This document shows, one piece after another, positions 23,888 to 32,986 of a stretch of 40,008 nucleotides of DNA. Under the pieces are notes generated by a model. That model ran no database searches. It was given only the letters and a program-made list of their open reading frames with translations, and was not told the DNA's origin. Source of the DNA: a virus. Made by a program: the position numbers and the translations under genes. The DNA lies in IMG/VR virus record IMGVR_UViG_3300029258_000369, positions 1-40,008 of that record. One strand, given 5' to 3'. Numbering within the stretch: the stretch's first letter is position 1; each line of letters opens with the position of its first letter.

Positions 23888-24237
23888 CTAACAGACCAAC
23901 AGACGAGACGACCGCGAGGGTGGTGGCAATAAAAGAGGCGGGAGAGTTCAAGGACCATTCCCGCTACGGCATCCTGAACCCCGGCAAGATCATGGTTGAT
24001 CCACCGGGCGGTCCAATGAGAGAGTACCCGGACCCCCGCGACGACACAGACGAGGCAATGAAGTTGTTGAACTGGCTCATGGTCAACCGCATCGGGTCAT
24101 CGTGTGAACTTGTCCCTCAGTCCAATGGGACATGGTGGCTCACAGGGGACTACGACAGGTTCATACCGGGCTCCGGCGAGCCCTTCCGCTTCGCAGTCGT
24201 CGCACTGGCGGCGGAGGTGATGGAAACAAGGACTTGA
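23884..24237 (+). CDS. Early protein of unknown function
   Basis: GTG 23884 overlaps the previous stop and gives 117 residues; an earlier in-frame start at 23830 would lie deep in the previous gene. It is a soluble alpha/beta protein (TTARVVAIKEAGEFKDHSRY, NPGKIMVDPPGGP, ending ALAAEVMETRT). The -35 box of the next promoter overlaps its stop. No family recognised. Confidence 0.62.
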   Translation: MTNRPTDETTARVVAIKEAGEFKDHSRYGILNPGKIMVDPPGGPMREYPDPRDDTDEAMKLLNWLMVNRIGSSCELVPQSNGTWWLTGDYDRFIPGSGEPFRFAVVALAAEVMETRT

Positions 24238-24262
24238 CTTTCTAGGTTAGTCTGCCTATACT
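24234..24262 (+). promoter_or_regulatory. Near-consensus CTTGACTT-type promoter
   Basis: TTGACT (24234-24239), a 17-bp spacer and TATACT (24257-24262) make the best sigma70-like promoter in the window. The start would be near 24269, so the ribosome site AGGAAAGGAG lies at the very 5' end and the leader is about 12 bases long. Confidence 0.8.
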
Positions 24263-24280
24263 CTCAGGAAAGGAGTTGAC

Positions 24281-24502
24281 ATGCAGATAGTCACACTGTA
24301 CGACGACAATACCGACACCGAATACGAGATCGAGACGGTATGGGAGAACGAGGGCAACGGATTTGTTGACGACTTCCAGCCCAACATCTCGGCACTGTAC
24401 GTGAACGGAGAGAAGAAAGAGCCGGATGAACTTCCCGACGCATACTGGGAACGGTTCCAAGAGAAGGCCCACGAGGAAAGGTGGGACAACCATGATTACT
24501 GA
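24281..24502 (+). CDS. Small acidic early protein
   Basis: This 73-residue, strongly acidic protein (QIVTLYDDNTDTEYEIETVW, then DELPDAYWERFQEKAHEE) follows the best early promoter with a strong ribosome site, so it should be made in quantity. No family is recognised. Small acidic early products are often host or defence inhibitors; this one is a candidate on position alone. Its end overlaps the start of the next ORF. Confidence 0.68.
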   Translation: MQIVTLYDDNTDTEYEIETVWENEGNGFVDDFQPNISALYVNGEKKEPDELPDAYWERFQEKAHEERWDNHDY

Positions 24503-24713
24503 ACACCTGCTTCTGTCCAAGACGAACGAAGCGGAACTGAAACAACACTGGTGGATCACACCACAACGGGCACGGCCCGAGAAGGATAACGACTATGGCA
24601 CACGCACGAAGCCACACCGGAACGACCGTTGCCACTGGGTCCAAGACGACCATGTGGGACAAGGAGGACTCGACGAACAACAACAGCACCGGACCTATGG
24701 AATGGAGGATTGA
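24492..24713 (+). CDS. Possible 73-residue overlapping ORF
   Basis: ATG 24492 has AGGAAAGG at good distance inside the previous gene. The first 33 residues (MITEHLLLSKTNEAELKQHW) are free-standing, but the remainder runs in another frame through the virion-like gene starting at 24595 and has a His/Arg/Gln-rich shadow composition. Either this is a real overlapping gene or translation here mainly feeds the next gene. Confidence 0.35.
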   Translation: MITEHLLLSKTNEAELKQHWWITPQRARPEKDNDYGTRTKPHRNDRCHWVQDDHVGQGGLDEQQQHRTYGMED

Positions 24714-24891
24714 CACGGATGAGGACATCGACGTGTATGTCTCTGGTACCTACCCGGAGGCGGCGAACGCAGTCCGGGTAAAGTCGGGAGAGACGTACTA
24801 CTTCGGTAACCCCGGACGCTCCATCACGCTTATCGAGATGCAGGCCGTAAGTAGTGCCGCTACGGTTTCCCTTCGTCCGTCGATCGTATAA
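24595..24891 (+). CDS. Small virion-like beta protein
   Basis: This 98-residue protein (MAHARSHTGTTVATGSKTTM, then MEWRIDTDEDIDVYVSGT and ITLIEMQAVSSAATVSL) is beta-rich with no hydrophobic segment and resembles small head or tail decoration proteins. GAGAAGGA lies 11 bases upstream of ATG. It precedes the SGNH protein, and the two may be assembled together. The role is inferred from composition and context. Confidence 0.6.
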   Translation: MAHARSHTGTTVATGSKTTMWDKEDSTNNNSTGPMEWRIDTDEDIDVYVSGTYPEAANAVRVKSGETYYFGNPGRSITLIEMQAVSSAATVSLRPSIV

Positions 24892-24907
24892 CAGAAAGAG
24901 GACAACC

Positions 24908-25000
24908 ATGAAACTCATATTCCTCGACGTGGATCGTCGAGGTCGTGAACGAATCCCCAAGCCGAACAGACCTGAGGAAGGAGCACATCATGTCGCCTGA
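24908..25000 (+). CDS. 30-residue ORF before the esterase gene
   Basis: AGAAAGAGG precedes ATG 24908; the peptide MKLIFLDVDRRGRERIPKPN continues to TGA 25000 and overlaps the next start by 11 bases. The start resembles the first strand of a HAD or nucleotide-binding fold (LIFLDVD), so it may be a truncated remnant, or a coupling leader for the large gene. Confidence 0.4.
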   Translation: MKLIFLDVDRRGRERIPKPNRPEEGAHHVA

Positions 25001-26984
25001 TATCGACTGGGACTTGGACACCATCCGTGATGGGGCATCAGACGGCACTACCCTTGTAGCCGGAGACTTCGACGACTTCTTCGCCGAGACTATTGGTGGG
25101 ACCCCGACTTGGCAGACAGACGAGGACGGTGTGACGTACATCGAACTCGACGGGACCACCTCCGACTCCCTCAACATCGCCACCGTCTCGTCGGGAACGG
25201 CAGACGCATCGACCTACCTCGCCGCCCACGTCGAAGGCCTCCAGATTTTCCTCGCCGACGGACAGTCGTGGACTGCGGACACAGTGGGGACCATGCTCTT
25301 CGATTCAAACAGCGGCAACGACCGGCACCGTGTCGGTGTGCGTGGGCGTATCGACAGCGGGGTGAACTCCGTCGATTTCCAAGCGGACCTGTTCTCGGCA
25401 GTCGGAATCACCGAGTGGGAGAGGTCCCGGGTCAACAGGGAGTACCTCCCCGGCGGGGACGCGGTCAGTGTCGGATGGGGTCGTGTGAATACCGAGGGCG
25501 GGGCGTTCTTTATCAATGGGCACGTTGCCCACGCTTGGAACGGAGACTTCTCGGCCTCCACCAACGCCACACGGATCTACCGGAAGATCATCTTGGCTCC
25601 GAAGTCGTATCAGGTCTGGCGTATTTACGGGGGCATCAAGGTATGGCACAGCAGCAACGACTTCCGTACTGACTCGGAGTTCATCTCAGGCTACGACACG
25701 CTCGACTACAAGGCACCCATCCGGGAACCATCGTCGGACCCGATGGGGCCATACACGATTTCCGGTACCGCTACGACCACCCTTGTTGACGGTTACAGGT
25801 CCGGCGGGGTGAACCCACGCAGGGTGAGGAGGATCATCTCGGGGTCAGCGGGACAGACCGCGACCTTCACCATGAAGGACGATCACGACTTTGTCACACA
25901 GTCGAGACGGGATACCGCCGCCGTTCAGTTTCTCCTCTACCTCCCCGGGGGTGCCGAGCAGATCGTGTCGATCGACAACGGGAGTGGTGCGGTTCGGAGG
26001 ATCGAGTTCGACGGGGCCACAGGCACATCTTCAACCCGTCAAATCAAGGTGGATGTCGGTCTCGGGACCTTCGGGTCCTCCATCCTGACATACGACGAGT
26101 CCAAGAGGTACATCGTCACGGTCTACATTCGGTCCACCGGCTGGTCCATTGTTCTCCATGACGTCACCACCTCCGGCCACTCCACTCAGCTCTGGTCCTC
26201 GGCACAACTCGGTTTCGGCACGGCACCGGGCACGAGCATCAAGGTCTCTCACACCATCACGATGGGTTCCTCCGGAACACCTGAGTTCGGGGAAGTCGTG
26301 CAGTGTCCTCCAGACTGGTCCGGCGTTGACTCGTGGGGATCATCGGGTGTGCAGACTATCGACGGTGATAGCCCGGGTGCTTCGATGGAGCTGCCGGACG
26401 ACATTCAGTACAGCTACGGGGACCACTACGTCAAGTTCGGGCAGACCCAAACTGGGGGCGTGAGGAACGAACACCTATTCGGATCGTCTGGGCGGTCCTT
26501 CAAGGATCTCCCCACGGTCTTTGGCGACTACGACACCCTGTTCCCCCGTATGAAGGGCAGCCGATTCCGCGTCTACTCCACAACCCCCAACCCTGCCACA
26601 GACAACCACGACCCCAACGTCTTTGTCCCCGTTGCGAGGACGTTCATCGAGGCGTGTGCGAATGCTGGTGTGGATCTCGACTGGATCTTCCAGCCCCCGG
26701 TGGACGATAATCCCGCCTCCGATCAGGATAACCTCCGAGCCACCAACGATCAGATCGCCGCGATCCTGCAGGGTGTTGCGGGCGATATCACGGTGCGGAT
26801 CGTTCGTCTCGATAACGAATACACGGATGTCGAGGCGGCGGCTCTCTCGTCTGACGACGTCCACCCTACGGCGGCGGGGTACAAAGAGCTTGGCGCGTTG
26901 GTCGAGAGTTTGGGATGGACGACACTGACGAGTGGTGGAAACCGACCTAGGACCCAACGTTTTATTCAGTATTACAAAAGATAA
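24990..26984 (+). CDS. Tail spike-like protein with C-terminal SGNH esterase domain
   Basis: The product has 664 residues. Residues 1-440 are beta-rich and contain lectin/LamG-like stretches (FFINGHVAHAWNGD, VWRIYGGIKVWHSS and a second set at about 270-430). The C-terminal part has the SGNH signature: IDGDSPGAS with Ser461, and SSDDVHPTAAGYKELG with Asp623 and His625. SGNH enzymes remove acetyl or other esters, and in phage spikes they deacetylate surface polysaccharide. ATG 24990 follows AGGAAGGAG; the longer frame from 24945 is less likely. It lies among early genes, not with the late fibre. The GxND-type block is not clear. Confidence 0.72.
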   Translation: MSPDIDWDLDTIRDGASDGTTLVAGDFDDFFAETIGGTPTWQTDEDGVTYIELDGTTSDSLNIATVSSGTADASTYLAAHVEGLQIFLADGQSWTADTVGTMLFDSNSGNDRHRVGVRGRIDSGVNSVDFQADLFSAVGITEWERSRVNREYLPGGDAVSVGWGRVNTEGGAFFINGHVAHAWNGDFSASTNATRIYRKIILAPKSYQVWRIYGGIKVWHSSNDFRTDSEFISGYDTLDYKAPIREPSSDPMGPYTISGTATTTLVDGYRSGGVNPRRVRRIISGSAGQTATFTMKDDHDFVTQSRRDTAAVQFLLYLPGGAEQIVSIDNGSGAVRRIEFDGATGTSSTRQIKVDVGLGTFGSSILTYDESKRYIVTVYIRSTGWSIVLHDVTTSGHSTQLWSSAQLGFGTAPGTSIKVSHTITMGSSGTPEFGEVVQCPPDWSGVDSWGSSGVQTIDGDSPGASMELPDDIQYSYGDHYVKFGQTQTGGVRNEHLFGSSGRSFKDLPTVFGDYDTLFPRMKGSRFRVYSTTPNPATDNHDPNVFVPVARTFIEACANAGVDLDWIFQPPVDDNPASDQDNLRATNDQIAAILQGVAGDITVRIVRLDNEYTDVEAAALSSDDVHPTAAGYKELGALVESLGWTTLTSGGNRPRTQRFIQYYKR

Positions 26985-26996
26985 CTCGGAGTACAC

Positions 26997-29900
26997 ATGA
27001 GAAAACTTCACCCCGGTATGGGGCAGGCGGTAGCGGAGCGGACGGTCCTTCGTGAGAAGGGTAACGGAGAGTTAGAGACGTGGCAAGACGTGGCGTTCAG
27101 GGTCGCACGTGGGAACACGTCCCTCGTCCCCGACTGTTCAGACATGGTCGGGCTTGAGGATCACATCGGCAACGGTCGGATCCTGATGAGTGGTCGCCAT
27201 CTGCAACAAGGGGACGAGTGGCAGCACAGGCGGAACATGGAAGTTTTCACGAACTGCGGACATCGAGATACCCGTCTGCTTACTCAAGAGTTTGGAGTCA
27301 CCTCCCTCGGCGAGATCGCAGGACATACAGTTACTGTTCGGTGTAAAGACGGACAATGGCGACCGGCAGTTGCAAAGAGCTACGGCCAGCAAGAGTTGTT
27401 CGACATGGTGTTCCGTCGATACCCCAAGACTGGGCCTGCGTTGCGAGTGACAGAACGGTTTACTCGTAACCACAGATGGGTTCTGGAAGATGGGTCGGTG
27501 ACTGACGCCATCCGGGTGGGCGATAGATTACAGCCTGCGGTGATTCAGACGCCCTCTGATCCAGAAGCTGTGATTGACGGTTTGATTTTTGGGGACGGTA
27601 CTCACCACAAACGGAGGCTGGACACGTCCTTGGCGGTTCATTCTCAGGGGCGAACATACGCCACCCTTCGCGTCTGTAAGCAGGATTCAGTCCGTGAAGA
27701 GATTCACACAATCCTCGATGACGCTGGATACAAGTTCACCACGCCTAAGTCAGCTAATGGTGATCGTGTGTACTACTTCGGGAAACGCCCGTTTGCTAAA
27801 GACGTTCCCCATACTCGTGACGGAGAATACATCGGTAGTTTCATTCACGGGTGGTGGTTAGCCGATGGGTCCAAGACAGAATCAAGCAGATCGTCCACAT
27901 CCAACCTGACACAGACCATTTCCACAGCTAACCGAGAGGCCGCTGAGTGGTTGGTTGAACATGCTCCGTTTGCAGGTTACACGGTCGTAAGTCACAAGAT
28001 CAAAGATCGCCGAGAAGGTGATGGCTCCTTCCCTAATGGGAAGCCGCTTCATGTCGTCCGTCTTCGACACAGTGTTGTGTGGGAGTTGGAATCAATGGAG
28101 TCTGTGGGAACGGACGAGGTCTTCTGTGTGGAGGAGCCGGAGACACAGTCGTTCACGCTTGGAACAGGCATGGTCACAGGGAACTGTGCTACGGCGGCGT
28201 CCTCCTTCGCATCGTTCGGCCTCCTCCTGAACGGGAGTGGGGTCGGACGGTGTTACGACGACGACATGATGCTGGTGGATTGGGATGAGGCTCCCAAGAT
28301 GGTGATGAAGATTTCATCCAGCCACCCCGACTTTGAGGAGGCGAGAAAGACCCTTGACCCTACACCCTTCAAGGAAGTGTTGGGTGATGAGTCTCGATGG
28401 AGAGGGCATCAGGTGGAGGATTCCCGAGAGGGTTGGATGAAAGCTCTGGAACTCTACGAGACGATGACGTTCCGTAAAGAGGACCAGAACCTTCTCATCC
28501 TCGACTTCTCCAACGTCCGCCCCTCTGGCTCACCCATCGGCGGGATGCAGGGCCGACCCTCCTGCGGCCCCGTGCCCACAATGCAAGCCTTCGCCAACGT
28601 CCGTGACAAGGTGGTGGGGAGGGGTCTCCCGAGGTGGCTCCAAGCCATGATGGTGGACCACTTCTTCGCCGAGTCCGTGCTGGTCGGCGGGGCACGGAGA
28701 GCCGCACGTATCGCTACCAAGTCGTGGCGAGACGAGGGGATCTTCGAGTTCATCAACTGCAAGCAGGAGGGCGACCTCTGGTCGGCCAACAACAGCGTGG
28801 CGGTGGACGAGGAGTTCTGGCAGAAGGTTCATCAAGAGGACACCAGAGCACGAGAAGTCTTTGACGCCGTCACCTACGCAGCCTACCACCACGGCACAGG
28901 TGAACCCGGCTTCCTGAACCTCCACAGGCTGAACAACAACGAGAAGGGGCTGGACTGGGAGGAACTCAAGAAGGGCGAGTGGCTCGGCTCTGAGAAGTAC
29001 ACGGTTGAGCCCGAGACCAAGAGCTACCTTGGGTTCCTCGCCGCAGCCGTCAAGAACAAGCGGTACAAGTTCATCGTCAACCCCTGTGCGGAGATCCCCC
29101 TGTTGATTCTGGGTGGGTACTGCGTGATCGGGGACGTCGTCCCGTTCCACTGCAAGGATCAGGAGGAGTTTGAAGATGCCTGCCGACACACGGCCCGTGC
29201 GCTTGTCCGTGTCAACACAATGGACAGCCTCTACCGAGGAGAGGTGCGACGGACGAATCGTATTGGTGTTGGAGTCACGGGACTCCATGAGTGGCTCTGG
29301 GATCGACACGGCATTTCTTTCAGGGAAGCGGTACGAAGTCCCGCTCTCAGTGGCGACTGGGAGATTGATCTCCAGACTGCAAGACGAGCATCAGAGTTGT
29401 CTGCGGATGAGTATGCAGCACGCCTTGGACTCTCTCATCCCCACACCGTCACCACCATCAAGCCAGCAGGCACCACCAGCAAACTCTTCGGGCTGACAGA
29501 AGGCTGTCACCTCCCGGCGATGGCGTACTACCTGCGGTGGGTCCAGTTCCGATCTGATGATCCGTTGGTCTCCGAGTACGAGTCTCACGGCTACCCGATC
29601 AAGGAACTCCAGACGTACAAGGGGATGACCGCCGTGGGATTCCCCACCAAACTCCCCATCGCCGACCTCGGCATGGGAGACAGACTGACCTTCGCTGGTG
29701 ATGCCACCATGCAAGAGCAGTTCGAGTGGCTCCGCCGTCTGGAATCCTCGTGGCTTGGACCCCGCGGGAACCAAGTCTCCTACACGCTCAAGTATGACCC
29801 TGAGGAGGTGTCTTACGAGCAGTTTCGGGAGGCGATGCTCGCCAACATGGACAGCATCCGGTGTTGTTCGGTGATGCCACAGGTGGACACGACCAAGTAC

Positions 29901-30041
29901 GAGTACCAGCCCGAGGAACCAATCACGGAGGAGCAGTACGACGACATGATGTCACACATTGACAGGATGAAAGAAGACATTGGCCGGGAGCACGTCGATT
30001 GTGGTTCAGGCGGGTGTCCTATCGACTTCAACGATGATTAA
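26997..30041 (+). CDS. nrdJ: Class II ribonucleotide reductase with intein
   Basis: The precursor has 1014 residues; removing the 310-residue intein leaves 704, close to monomeric adenosylcobalamin-dependent reductases such as that of L. leichmannii (739). The exteins join as EVFTN/CATAASSF, placing the redox-active Cys at the splice point. NPCAEIPL (Cys697, Glu699 of the precursor) carries the catalytic Cys and Glu. TTIKPAGTTS is the conserved loop, and the C-terminal VDCGSGGCPID has the shuttling cysteines. No small subunit gene is present, as expected for class II. It makes deoxynucleoside triphosphates. The start at 26997 has a weak CGGAG site. Residues after the intein show codon use rich in GCC, CTC and ACC. 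Confidence 0.92.
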   Translation: MRKLHPGMGQAVAERTVLREKGNGELETWQDVAFRVARGNTSLVPDCSDMVGLEDHIGNGRILMSGRHLQQGDEWQHRRNMEVFTNCGHRDTRLLTQEFGVTSLGEIAGHTVTVRCKDGQWRPAVAKSYGQQELFDMVFRRYPKTGPALRVTERFTRNHRWVLEDGSVTDAIRVGDRLQPAVIQTPSDPEAVIDGLIFGDGTHHKRRLDTSLAVHSQGRTYATLRVCKQDSVREEIHTILDDAGYKFTTPKSANGDRVYYFGKRPFAKDVPHTRDGEYIGSFIHGWWLADGSKTESSRSSTSNLTQTISTANREAAEWLVEHAPFAGYTVVSHKIKDRREGDGSFPNGKPLHVVRLRHSVVWELESMESVGTDEVFCVEEPETQSFTLGTGMVTGNCATAASSFASFGLLLNGSGVGRCYDDDMMLVDWDEAPKMVMKISSSHPDFEEARKTLDPTPFKEVLGDESRWRGHQVEDSREGWMKALELYETMTFRKEDQNLLILDFSNVRPSGSPIGGMQGRPSCGPVPTMQAFANVRDKVVGRGLPRWLQAMMVDHFFAESVLVGGARRAARIATKSWRDEGIFEFINCKQEGDLWSANNSVAVDEEFWQKVHQEDTRAREVFDAVTYAAYHHGTGEPGFLNLHRLNNNEKGLDWEELKKGEWLGSEKYTVEPETKSYLGFLAAAVKNKRYKFIVNPCAEIPLLILGGYCVIGDVVPFHCKDQEEFEDACRHTARALVRVNTMDSLYRGEVRRTNRIGVGVTGLHEWLWDRHGISFREAVRSPALSGDWEIDLQTARRASELSADEYAARLGLSHPHTVTTIKPAGTTSKLFGLTEGCHLPAMAYYLRWVQFRSDDPLVSEYESHGYPIKELQTYKGMTAVGFPTKLPIADLGMGDRLTFAGDATMQEQFEWLRRLESSWLGPRGNQVSYTLKYDPEEVSYEQFREAMLANMDSIRCCSVMPQVDTTKYEYQPEEPITEEQYDDMMSHIDRMKEDIGREHVDCGSGGCPIDFNDD
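27255..28184 (+). mobile_element. LAGLIDADG intein in the reductase
   Basis: The 310-residue insertion begins Cys87 (CGHRDTRLLTQEFG, block A) and ends LGTGMVTGN just before Cys397 of the C-extein. Block B is RFTRNHRWVLEDG with His159. The homing endonuclease has two LAGLIDADG-type motifs, VIDGLIFGDGT (Asp200) and FIHGWWLADGS (Asp290), both with the catalytic acid, so it may be active. Block F is VFCVEEPETQSFTL. The residue before the final Asn is Gly where most inteins have His; splicing with this substitution is known in some inteins. Base use is more A/T-rich than the reductase around it, consistent with separate acquisition. Confidence 0.9.
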
Positions 30042-30047
30042 GGATTT

Positions 30048-30061
30048 GACCCGAAAGGGTC
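30048..30061 (+). other. Short GAAA-capped hairpin
   Basis: GACCC (30048-30052), GAAA and GGGTC (30057-30061) form a 5-bp hairpin right before the AAGGAG site of the dUTPase gene. It is the smallest of the GAAA set and may shape translation start or mRNA processing. Confidence 0.5.
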
Positions 30062-30074
30062 GGGAAGGAGTTAC

Positions 30075-30509
30075 ATGTTTAGATTTAAACCCTTCGTCGT
30101 ATTCCAGAAAGTACTCGCAACCGCCACCTTCCCAGTCTTCAAGACAAAGGGGTCGGCGGGTGCCGACGTGTTCTCGGCGGAAGACAAGAGGCTCGGGGCA
30201 AACGAGAATACCCCGGTGCGTACCGGGGTTAAGGTGAAGGTGCCCGATGGTTGGGAGTTGCAGGTGAGATCAAGGTCCGGCCTTGCCCTAAAGGGGGTAA
30301 CGGTAGCAAACGCACCCGGCACGATCGACAGCGACTACCGTGGCGAGATTATTGTCATCCTTCACTCCCTCGTTCCCTACGAGGTGAAGACGGGTGACCG
30401 TATCGCCCAACTGGTCTTGAAGAAAGCACACGGGTTCGTGATTAAAGAAGGACTGGTACCCCTCGACACCGATAGGGGCGAGGGTGGATTCGGGAGTACG
30501 GGCGTATGA
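30075..30509 (+). CDS. dut: dUTPase
   Basis: The 144-residue product shows all five motifs of trimeric dUTPases in order: GSAGADVFS, RSRSGLAL, GTIDSDYRGEI, GDRIAQLVL and RGEGGFGSTG. It hydrolyses dUTP to dUMP and pyrophosphate, keeping uracil out of DNA and feeding ThyX with dUMP. AAGGAG precedes ATG 30075. Its stop overlaps the RNA polymerase start (ATGA). Confidence 0.95.
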   Translation: MFRFKPFVVFQKVLATATFPVFKTKGSAGADVFSAEDKRLGANENTPVRTGVKVKVPDGWELQVRSRSGLALKGVTVANAPGTIDSDYRGEIIVILHSLVPYEVKTGDRIAQLVLKKAHGFVIKEGLVPLDTDRGEGGFGSTGV

Positions 30510-32986
30510 CGACACGGGACGAGTTTCTCCGACAAGAACAGCAAGACCTTGAAATGGAAGCCGTCCGTGAGGGGGTGGATAAATACTACAAGACGTATCA
30601 CGAGACTCCCCCGTCTAATCGTACCCCCGAGATGTCGTACATCGCACGTAACATGGACCCCCTGATCGAACATATCGACGGGGTGAAGGTTCGTGTGGCT
30701 AGGGGAGAGAGGATGTCCAACGCCTCCGTGTGGGGTATCCCCCTGCTTACGGTGGAGACACCCAAGTTGGCCCTCATCACACTCACGTCTATCTTCAACC
30801 TATCAGAGAAGTCCATGCCGAGGGTGGCAAGGGACATCTCCGAGCGTGTCCTTATGGAGATCATCCACGAGGAAGTGAAGAGGACGACACCCGGAGTCGT
30901 CTCGTGGATCGAGAAGAGTTTCGACCACGGCATGGCCTACCACGCACGTTACGCCCTAAGGAAACGGGCCGAGAAGATGATGACCGTGAAGTGGGACACC
31001 GTTACCCACCAGAAGGTGGGGTCACGACTGATCTCCTGTGCGTACGAGGCGTCCGAGGATATCGAGAAGTGTACCACGTACACGTCTAACCATCGCAAGG
31101 CGTATTCTATCCGGGTCAAACCTGAGGTAAAGGAGGCTATCGAGCGGCAGCACTCGGACAGGTCGGTACTCAGGCCGTCCTACATGCCGCTCGTGTGTCC
31201 CCCGGACGATTGGACCACGGCGTACGACGGCGGGTATTTGACCGGGCACGACGAGCGTACGTGTCTCTCTCCCCTTATCAAGGAGGGATTCAAGAACCAT
31301 ATCTCCGAGTACACCCCCGAGATGTTCGGTCTACACATGGCCGGGGTGAACTATATCCAACAGACGGCGTGGGAAGTCAACCCCCTGATTCACGAACTCG
31401 TTCAGGATATCGACGTGCTTGATTCTGAGTTGGGAAAGAAACTCTCTACCCAACCTAAGGAACTCCCCTGTCGTGAGAAGATCGACTGGGAAGATCCCCA
31501 AGAGGTAGCCGTATGGAAGTACGCCGCACGTGAGGTACACGAGCATAACAGGAACACACAGGGGCAGCGTAGTCTCTACCTGTACCTGACGAGTACGGCG
31601 AAGAAGATGAAGAAGTACCCGAAGTTCTACTTCGCTTGGGACCTGTGCTTTCGTGGTAGGTACTACCCGAAATACTGTGGTATGGACCCGCAAGGTGACA
31701 AGATCAACAAGGCGTACCTCAGGTTTGCCGACCCCGAACCTCTCGGTCACGAGGGGTACAAGGCGTTAACTATCCACCTCGCAAACTGTATGGGGTACGA
31801 CAAACTGAAAGAGTCCGACAGGATTCAAGCGGTTCACGATCGCAAGGACGAGATTAAGTCTTGGGCCTACGACCCACACGGCAACACGGGGTGGACCGAG
31901 GAAGAGACCCTGCTTACCCTCGCCGCAGCCGAGGAGTGGGTCGAGGCTACCGAGTCGGGATCTCCCGAAACGTACCTGTCAAAGATACCGTGTGCTATCG
32001 ACGGCAAGTGTAACGGACTCCAACACCTGTCGGCACTGTCTCGTGACCCGGTCGGTGCCAAGGCGACGTGTCTCGTTCCTATGGACGAGCCTCAGGATAT
32101 CTACTCCCTCGTCTGGGAGAAGGTGGACAAGTACCTACTCGACACCATCACGAGGGCCAACCTAGATCAGATCCCCGCCGTACTCCCCGAGAAGCCGAAG
32201 GCGGGGGAACAACTCCTACTCACGGACGAACAGAGGAGACTGAGGAAGAGACAGCAGGACTTCTGTGCGGCCCTGTCTTGGAGGGATAAGACGTCCCGCA
32301 AGCTCGTGAAGAGGGGTGCTATGACGTGGGCCTACGGGGTAACACGTCAGGGGATTATGACCCAACTCATCGCCGACGGGTTCCTCGACGACATCGAGGG
32401 GTCACTCGCCGGTAACGCCTCGTACATGAGGGACCTTATCTACGACGCGGTGAACAATACCGTGACGTCGGCGAGGGAAGTCATGGAGTGGCTCCAGTAC
32501 GTTGCGAACACGGCCTACGACGAGGGACACGCACTTCGGTGGACCAACCCTGCGGGCATGACGATCCAGCAGGAATACTTGAAGAAGAAGACACGACAGG
32601 TCAAGATGGCTACCGGAAGGTACGCCTTCTACCTCGACGATATGGGTCAGAGGAAGATGGTGAGGAAGCGTCAGGTCAACGGGATCGCACCCAACTTTGT
32701 CCACTCGATCGACGCCGCACACATGACACAGGTAGCTCTCCGACTCAAGGAGGCCGGAGTCAACCACGTTCATATGGTACACGACTCCTTCGGGGTCCAC
32801 GCCAGACACGTACCACTCCTGCACCGTATCGTGCGGGAAGAGTTTGTCAAGATTCACAAGAGGAACCTCCTACAGGAGTTTAAGGAGGAAGTAGAAGAAC
32901 AAATAGGTGCGGAACTCCTGCCGTACCCCCCACTAGGAGACTTCAATGTCGAAGAAATACTTGAAAGTCGGTATGCTTTCGCTTGA
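30506..32986 (+). CDS. Single-subunit phage RNA polymerase (T7-type)
   Basis: This 826-residue polymerase (T7: 883) has motif A DGKCNGLQHLSAL with Asp499, motif B VKRGAMTWAYG with Lys602 and Tyr610, and motif C HMVHDSFG with Asp760, the aligned partners of T7 Asp537, Lys631, Tyr639 and Asp812. It should transcribe the late genes from promoters I could not recognise. Its start overlaps the dut stop. It lies about 14 kb into the early side, after the reductase, whereas in T7 it is the first major early gene, so much more DNA must be read by host polymerase first. Confidence 0.95.
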   Translation: MTTRDEFLRQEQQDLEMEAVREGVDKYYKTYHETPPSNRTPEMSYIARNMDPLIEHIDGVKVRVARGERMSNASVWGIPLLTVETPKLALITLTSIFNLSEKSMPRVARDISERVLMEIIHEEVKRTTPGVVSWIEKSFDHGMAYHARYALRKRAEKMMTVKWDTVTHQKVGSRLISCAYEASEDIEKCTTYTSNHRKAYSIRVKPEVKEAIERQHSDRSVLRPSYMPLVCPPDDWTTAYDGGYLTGHDERTCLSPLIKEGFKNHISEYTPEMFGLHMAGVNYIQQTAWEVNPLIHELVQDIDVLDSELGKKLSTQPKELPCREKIDWEDPQEVAVWKYAAREVHEHNRNTQGQRSLYLYLTSTAKKMKKYPKFYFAWDLCFRGRYYPKYCGMDPQGDKINKAYLRFADPEPLGHEGYKALTIHLANCMGYDKLKESDRIQAVHDRKDEIKSWAYDPHGNTGWTEEETLLTLAAAEEWVEATESGSPETYLSKIPCAIDGKCNGLQHLSALSRDPVGAKATCLVPMDEPQDIYSLVWEKVDKYLLDTITRANLDQIPAVLPEKPKAGEQLLLTDEQRRLRKRQQDFCAALSWRDKTSRKLVKRGAMTWAYGVTRQGIMTQLIADGFLDDIEGSLAGNASYMRDLIYDAVNNTVTSAREVMEWLQYVANTAYDEGHALRWTNPAGMTIQQEYLKKKTRQVKMATGRYAFYLDDMGQRKMVRKRQVNGIAPNFVHSIDAAHMTQVALRLKEAGVNHVHMVHDSFGVHARHVPLLHRIVREEFVKIHKRNLLQEFKEEVEEQIGAELLPYPPLGDFNVEEILESRYAFA

